DNA of 45,898 nt from Nostoc sp. MG11 (lineage in GTDB: Bacteria; Cyanobacteriota; Cyanobacteriia; Cyanobacteriales; Nostocaceae). Positions 42,655-45,898 of this stretch are shown one piece after another. Position numbers and translations under genes: made by a program. The notes under the pieces are model-generated. The model worked only from the letters and a program-made list of their open reading frames with translations, ran no database searches and was not told the origin of the DNA. Every line of letters starts with the position of its first letter. Position 1 is the first letter of the stretch. The DNA lies in the NCBI RefSeq assembly GCF_014904695.1, contig NZ_JACXXN010000039.1:1-45898 (forward strand), in the 5' to 3' direction.

Positions 42655-43671
42655 CTAACCAGGCAAATAACGCTGTTTCCCCATTCCAACTTGTTTATTT
42701 AGTGAAATTTTATTTCCCGCTGATTGCCCAGCCGCAAACCCATCGGCAGAATTACAACAAGGTCGGGAATTCCTAAATTTTAGATTCAAGTTGGTTGCAG
42801 TGTAAGCTTTTAATTCCGCCTCTAACCTTTCATAAAGCGACCGCATGACAATTGCTGAAACTTGTGCGGCATCACCACAAGCACTTATCCCTTCTCGTTT
42901 TTGTTGTTCTATACTTTCAAGAATCCTGATCTGAAGTCTTTGTGCAGCACCTAGCTTAAAAGCATTTTTGAACGCGCGTAGGCTTTGCCCGACGCAGGCA
43001 TCACCGATTTCCTCTCTTGCCAATCTCTCGATAGCTTGTACCAAATATTCAAATTGCATTTGAGCAGATTGAATATTGACTTTCCGTCCTAAAATAATTG
43101 TTTTTGTGCTGTTACGACTCTTGCGATTAAACGCAAGGCAGTAATTAGCCGATGCTACTGCATTAAGTAAAATCCTCTTCCATGTGCTTTGTCTTTTTGA
43201 CTGATCAATGATTTGTTCTTCTACTTCTTGAGGTACTTCATCTGCTAAATCTGCCAGAGACAGATTATAGCGAGTCAAGATTTCTTGAGCTTTGGAGAAA
43301 GCGGAGATGGCTTCGGCTTCATTAGGAGATTGAGACAAAGCAAGCAGCTTCTTAATTTTTTCACCAATCTTTTCTAAATTTGGTGGTTCGGATGAGGGAG
43401 ATTTGCTCCGTAACTCTGCTTGAAATTGCTCTTGGTTGCGTTGCTCTGGTTTGCGTAGATAGTACTCAATTAATTGTTCAACCTCGTTTTTCCAGAAAAG
43501 ATAATTATCCCAACCCCTAAAAGACTTACGCATCCAAATATTATTGTCACCTTGAATAAAACTTTTGGATTCTAGTGTGGCTTTCAACTGAGAATGTATT
43601 GGGTTAGCTAAGTCAAAGTCTTTGAACTCAACTGCGATCGCAGTTGCATAGTATATAGCTTGTAGCTGCAT
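42655..43671 (-). CDS. DUF2786-family protein, 338 aa
   Basis: Residues about 95-150 are the DUF2786 motif (KIGEKIKKLLALSQSPNEAE, then AISAFSKAQEILTRYNLSLA). The following region (about 165-290) is the helical partner domain with RILLNAVASANYC and AFKNAFKLGAAQRL. The N-terminal 90 residues are variable. The role of DUF2786 proteins is unknown; they are frequent on phages and plasmids. An insertion of about nine residues (ACVGQSLRA) near 225-235 comes from a small DNA repeat and is in frame. Starts at ATG. Confidence 0.85.
   Translation of the reverse strand: MQLQAIYYATAIAVEFKDFDLANPIHSQLKATLESKSFIQGDNNIWMRKSFRGWDNYLFWKNEVEQLIEYYLRKPEQRNQEQFQAELRSKSPSSEPPNLEKIGEKIKKLLALSQSPNEAEAISAFSKAQEILTRYNLSLADLADEVPQEVEEQIIDQSKRQSTWKRILLNAVASANYCLAFNRKSRNSTKTIILGRKVNIQSAQMQFEYLVQAIERLAREEIGDACVGQSLRAFKNAFKLGAAQRLQIRILESIEQQKREGISACGDAAQVSAIVMRSLYERLEAELKAYTATNLNLKFRNSRPCCNSADGFAAGQSAGNKISLNKQVGMGKQRYLPG
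42972..42999. repeat. Small dispersed repeat inserted in frame in the DUF2786 gene
   Basis: GCGCGTAGGCTTTGCCCGA with GCAGGC is a palindrome-like GC-rich small repeat, and encodes ACVGQSLRA between EEIGD and FKNAFKLG. It is close in style to the intergenic repeat at 25070-25090. Confidence 0.65.
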
Positions 43672-43928
43672 TATTTTTGTCCGTTATTGTTATCATGGAA
43701 CCGAATTAGTGATATATGAAAAATCTGAATCAGGTAGCCAAAAACTGATTAGTAGAGATTTAAGTTTTTGGGAGAATAATAAAAATAAGCAAATTATCTA
43801 TAATTATGCAATTGCTCATGTTCTGACGTGGGTGGCACCAATACCATACAATCAGACTATCGAAAAGGGATAGAAAAAGCATTGGCGTTAATAACGCTTA
43901 ACGCTGCTCCCGCCCATCCCTCAAGCTA

Positions 43929-44441
43929 CTAAAAAAACCGAGGCACATGAACATATTTGAAATTACTGTTTCCTTTGTAACCAGAGGCTAGCGAAAGTTG
44001 GTTGAGGTTTTGCACCCCGCTATATTGTTTACCATTGATCACCCAAGTAGGGAAGCCAGGAACTTTTGCTGCCTTGCATAAATCTGGTTTAGCATTCAGA
44101 CCCTTTGAGTCGCACTCTATTTTGATGCTATCGCTGATTATTTGATAAGCTTCCTTGCCAAAAAGCAACTTCTGCTCGTGGGAATGTGGACACTACCATG
44201 CGGCGTACTCTTTCGCACCTATATTGACCAAATGCCGTGCTAAGGCTATCTCTGCCTCGCCGGAAGTAGTGGTGATTGACCAGCCGATGCCAGTAAGGCG
44301 ACGTTCGTCGGGACGGAAGAATATTTTTTGCTGCTCTTTTGGTTGAGCGGTTTGAGGGGCTTGTGCAGATAATGAAGTTACGCTAACACAGGTAATACCC
44401 ACGGCTAAAAGTCCGGCTGTCCACGCAAGTTTTGCAAACAT
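43929..44441 (-). pseudogene. Thioredoxin-like secreted protein with a stop codon and a lost catalytic Cys
   Basis: The frame opens at ATG 44441 with a signal peptide (LAWTAGLLAVGITCVSVTSL). It continues to AKEYAAW, then TAG (44195-44193), then CPHSHEQKLLFGKEAYQ, ECDSKGLNAKPDLCKAAKV and GFPTWVINGKQYSGVQNL in the same frame to 43929, 171 codons. It matches thioredoxin-like proteins related to the VKOR C-terminus, which carry W-CPHC. Here the second Trp is TAG and the second Cys of CPHC is Ser. Two point changes at the active site make this a dead gene. Confidence 0.85.
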
Positions 44442-44483
44442 ATTATTGATGATAATCAGGACATTTCACATTATCACATCAAC

Positions 44484-45134
44484 TTATAAGATGCGATCGC
44501 AATAATCCGGGCAGTTCTCACCTTCTACGCCATGAGGATGTATCGCGCAGACCAGCATATTGCCACCGTAGTATTGCCCGTGATAATTCTCGCAACCAAT
44601 GCAAGCTGCTGGTCTAGATTCTTCTTCATCAAAATCATCCTCATCCTCACCTTGATCTTCAATCAACGCATTACAGTTAGGACAATTAATAATCTCTCGT
44701 CCCCTGTCTTCAACTAAACAAGTTATAGATTTCCAGTAATAAATATCAATATCTATTAGTACAGAAAAGTAAGGGTAGCCACAATTGCAAATGTCTATCT
44801 CACTCTCAAAATTACCATCAGAATCAGCATCTTTGTATTCTTGAGCAATCTTCCAGTCCTGTTGCAAAGATCGGCTCCCAGGGTTGCCCTCGGAATCTAC
44901 TGTCCACAGCCTGGAGTCGTGAAAGATTCTAAGACTAAAAGATGTATAGTCGTGAGCCAGATTTTCAAACTGACAACTACTATTTGCTTCTTGATAATCA
45001 AAGCTTCGATGCTTAACTACTAACTTTTTATCATGAGGATAGGTTTGAATTACCAAGTACTCACCTTCGCAAAAGGGATTGAAGTCTGTGGCAACGTTCG
45101 CGTTTAAGAAAAGGAAATCTTTCAATGTATCCAT
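44484..45134 (-). CDS. Cys-rich hypothetical protein, 216 aa
   Basis: Unknown family. Three metal-binding-like patches are visible: DICNCGYPYF (about 113), CPNCNALIEDQ (about 150) and the C-terminal CIGCENYHGQYYGG with CAIHP and CPDYCD. An acidic stretch (about 163-171, DEDDFDEEE) separates them. It may bind zinc or iron. Starts at ATG with AAGAGA upstream. It is co-oriented with the dead thioredoxin-like gene 42 bases downstream, so the two may once have formed an operon. Confidence 0.6.
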   Translation of the reverse strand: MDTLKDFLFLNANVATDFNPFCEGEYLVIQTYPHDKKLVVKHRSFDYQEANSSCQFENLAHDYTSFSLRIFHDSRLWTVDSEGNPGSRSLQQDWKIAQEYKDADSDGNFESEIDICNCGYPYFSVLIDIDIYYWKSITCLVEDRGREIINCPNCNALIEDQGEDEDDFDEEESRPAACIGCENYHGQYYGGNMLVCAIHPHGVEGENCPDYCDRIL

Positions 45135-45305
45135 TGTTTCTCTTGATTGGAATTTGAGTTGTAGTTTTTTAGCAGATATAATTCCCGGAATTATGTCTAA
45201 TTATCTAAGCCGAAAAGCTTGCTTTTTCAGGTAAAATCATTAAAAATAAGTACATCATGTTCCTCGCATGGCTTTTGTAAAAATAAATAGTTGGTTTCAT
45301 TTGGG

Positions 45306-45331
45306 AAAGTCTGCTTTTGCAGACTTTTTTT
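45306..45331 (+). terminator. Intrinsic terminator, orphan
   Basis: AAAGTCTGC pairs perfectly with GCAGACTTT around TTTT, followed by a T run. No plus-strand protein gene lies upstream. Confidence 0.75.
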
Positions 45332-45491
45332 AATTATTTACGCAAATATAATTCCAGTAGTTCTGTCCACTTATTTTCCAAAACAAGCTTGTATTTAGAA
45401 AATAAGTTTACAAAAATAAATATGTCATGTAAATGCATTTTGTATTTACATGATTATCACTGACTAAGGTGATACGGTTTTAGCTACGGGT

Positions 45492-45515
45492 AGTCCGCGT
45501 TTGCGGACTTTCTTT
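45492..45515 (+). terminator. Intrinsic terminator, orphan
   Basis: AGTCCGC pairs with GCGGACT around GTTT, followed by TTCTTT. The stem core resembles those at 37374 and 45306. Confidence 0.7.
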
Positions 45516-45898
45516 AATTAATTAGAAGCAGAGGTTAAACCCAATCAGACATTTGACCTCTAAAACAGCAAACTCATTTTAAATTACCACAATGCAATCT
45601 ATGAGTACGAGCATTATCTAGCATCACCTTTCCCGACTGCTGACTCTGTTGTATGAGATGCCAGATGTTTTTCCGTCCGTTGTTTACTTGTAAATACGTC
45701 AAGTTGAATTTAAGTTTCTCTACGGGATAAATCAACTTCTTGCAAAATACGGGTAACGATACAAGGGATTTCAGATAAATAATAAAAATCCTTAAAATAA
45801 TTGACAGTAATAGCTTTAAGCTTGAGACCTATTGAATTAAAGTGTTTTAGTCTTCTCTGCTTACTCACCTGTTTGAAATGCCTATCCGCCAAGTATCA

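Larger units (their letters stand above)
45135..45898. other. Gene-free stretch at the window end with orphan terminators
   Basis: No supported gene. Two intrinsic terminators (45306-45331, 45492-45515) follow AT-rich segments, one with an ATGTAAAT/ATTTACAT hairpin at 45422-45454. A 60-codon TTG frame at 45710-45892 and an overlapping frame ending at 45574 lack starts and ribosome sites. Confidence 0.45.

Noticed and set aside
45710-45892. 60-codon minus frame opening with TTG
   Set aside because: No ribosome site, and another open frame overlaps it; no family recognised in either.

Overview
The window looks like plasmid or plasmid-derived accessory DNA from a filamentous, heterocyst-forming cyanobacterium of the Nostoc/Anabaena type. 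The evidence is the many HIP1 octamers (GCGATCGC), heptanucleotide tandem repeats, small dispersed repeats inserted inside genes, and typical cyanobacterial families: a 4-Cys serine/threonine kinase, CHAT-TPR protein, TpsA-type exoprotein, NB-ARC ATPase, DUF2786, DUF3096 and a large TOPRIM/helicase-like plasmid replication protein. No rRNA, tRNA, ribosomal protein or core-metabolism operon was seen. All assignments come from reading the sequence; no database search was run.

Layout. 1-3.8 kb: heptamer repeats around an IS200/IS605-like hairpin, small hypothetical genes, a four-helix-bundle gene broken by three small repeat insertions, and a plasmid-type DNA-binding gene. 3.8-10.7 kb: replicon-like block with two convergent tyrosine recombinases, a conserved plasmid protein, an 1141-residue replication protein translationally coupled to a 178-residue upstream gene, and two adjacent strong palindromes before that operon. 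11-20.9 kb: signalling and surface block with an NB-ARC ATPase, zinc-ribbon kinase with TPRs, secreted binding-type protein, CHAT-TPR protease-like protein and a TpsA-like exoprotein interrupted by a one-base slip in a poly-T tract. 21.4-27.7 kb: gamma-glutamyltransferase, a fragment of a TpsB/ShlB transporter, small membrane proteins, a SUKH (SMI1/KNR4) protein, a secreted NucA/NucB-like nuclease and a SnoaL-like protein.

28-35.6 kb: a second plasmid or phage-like module. A paralog of the 5.6 kb plasmid protein and an XRE repressor face a rightward set of about ten small genes (including an HNH nuclease gene carrying one nonsense codon). This set ends in a truncated second copy of the replication protein, fused in frame to the barrel of another TpsB transporter that is itself frameshifted. 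35.6-45.9 kb: sparse DNA holding an orphan double-glycine leader peptide, two paralogous ribbon-helix-helix proteins, clusters of hairpin repeats, a GntR regulator, a response-regulator diguanylate cyclase, a DUF2786 protein with an in-frame repeat insertion, a dead thioredoxin-like gene, a Cys-rich protein and orphan intrinsic terminators.

How it fits together: two replication/maintenance modules of the same plasmid lineage seem to have been joined, one intact (5.6-10.5 kb) and one decaying (28-35 kb). Between them sit a sensing/secretion cluster and a stretch with a nuclease and a SUKH immunity-type protein. The best candidates for new biology are the NB-ARC/kinase/CHAT/TpsA cluster with its slippage tract, the orphan leader peptide at 36.5 kb, and the small repeats that insert into reading frames without breaking them.
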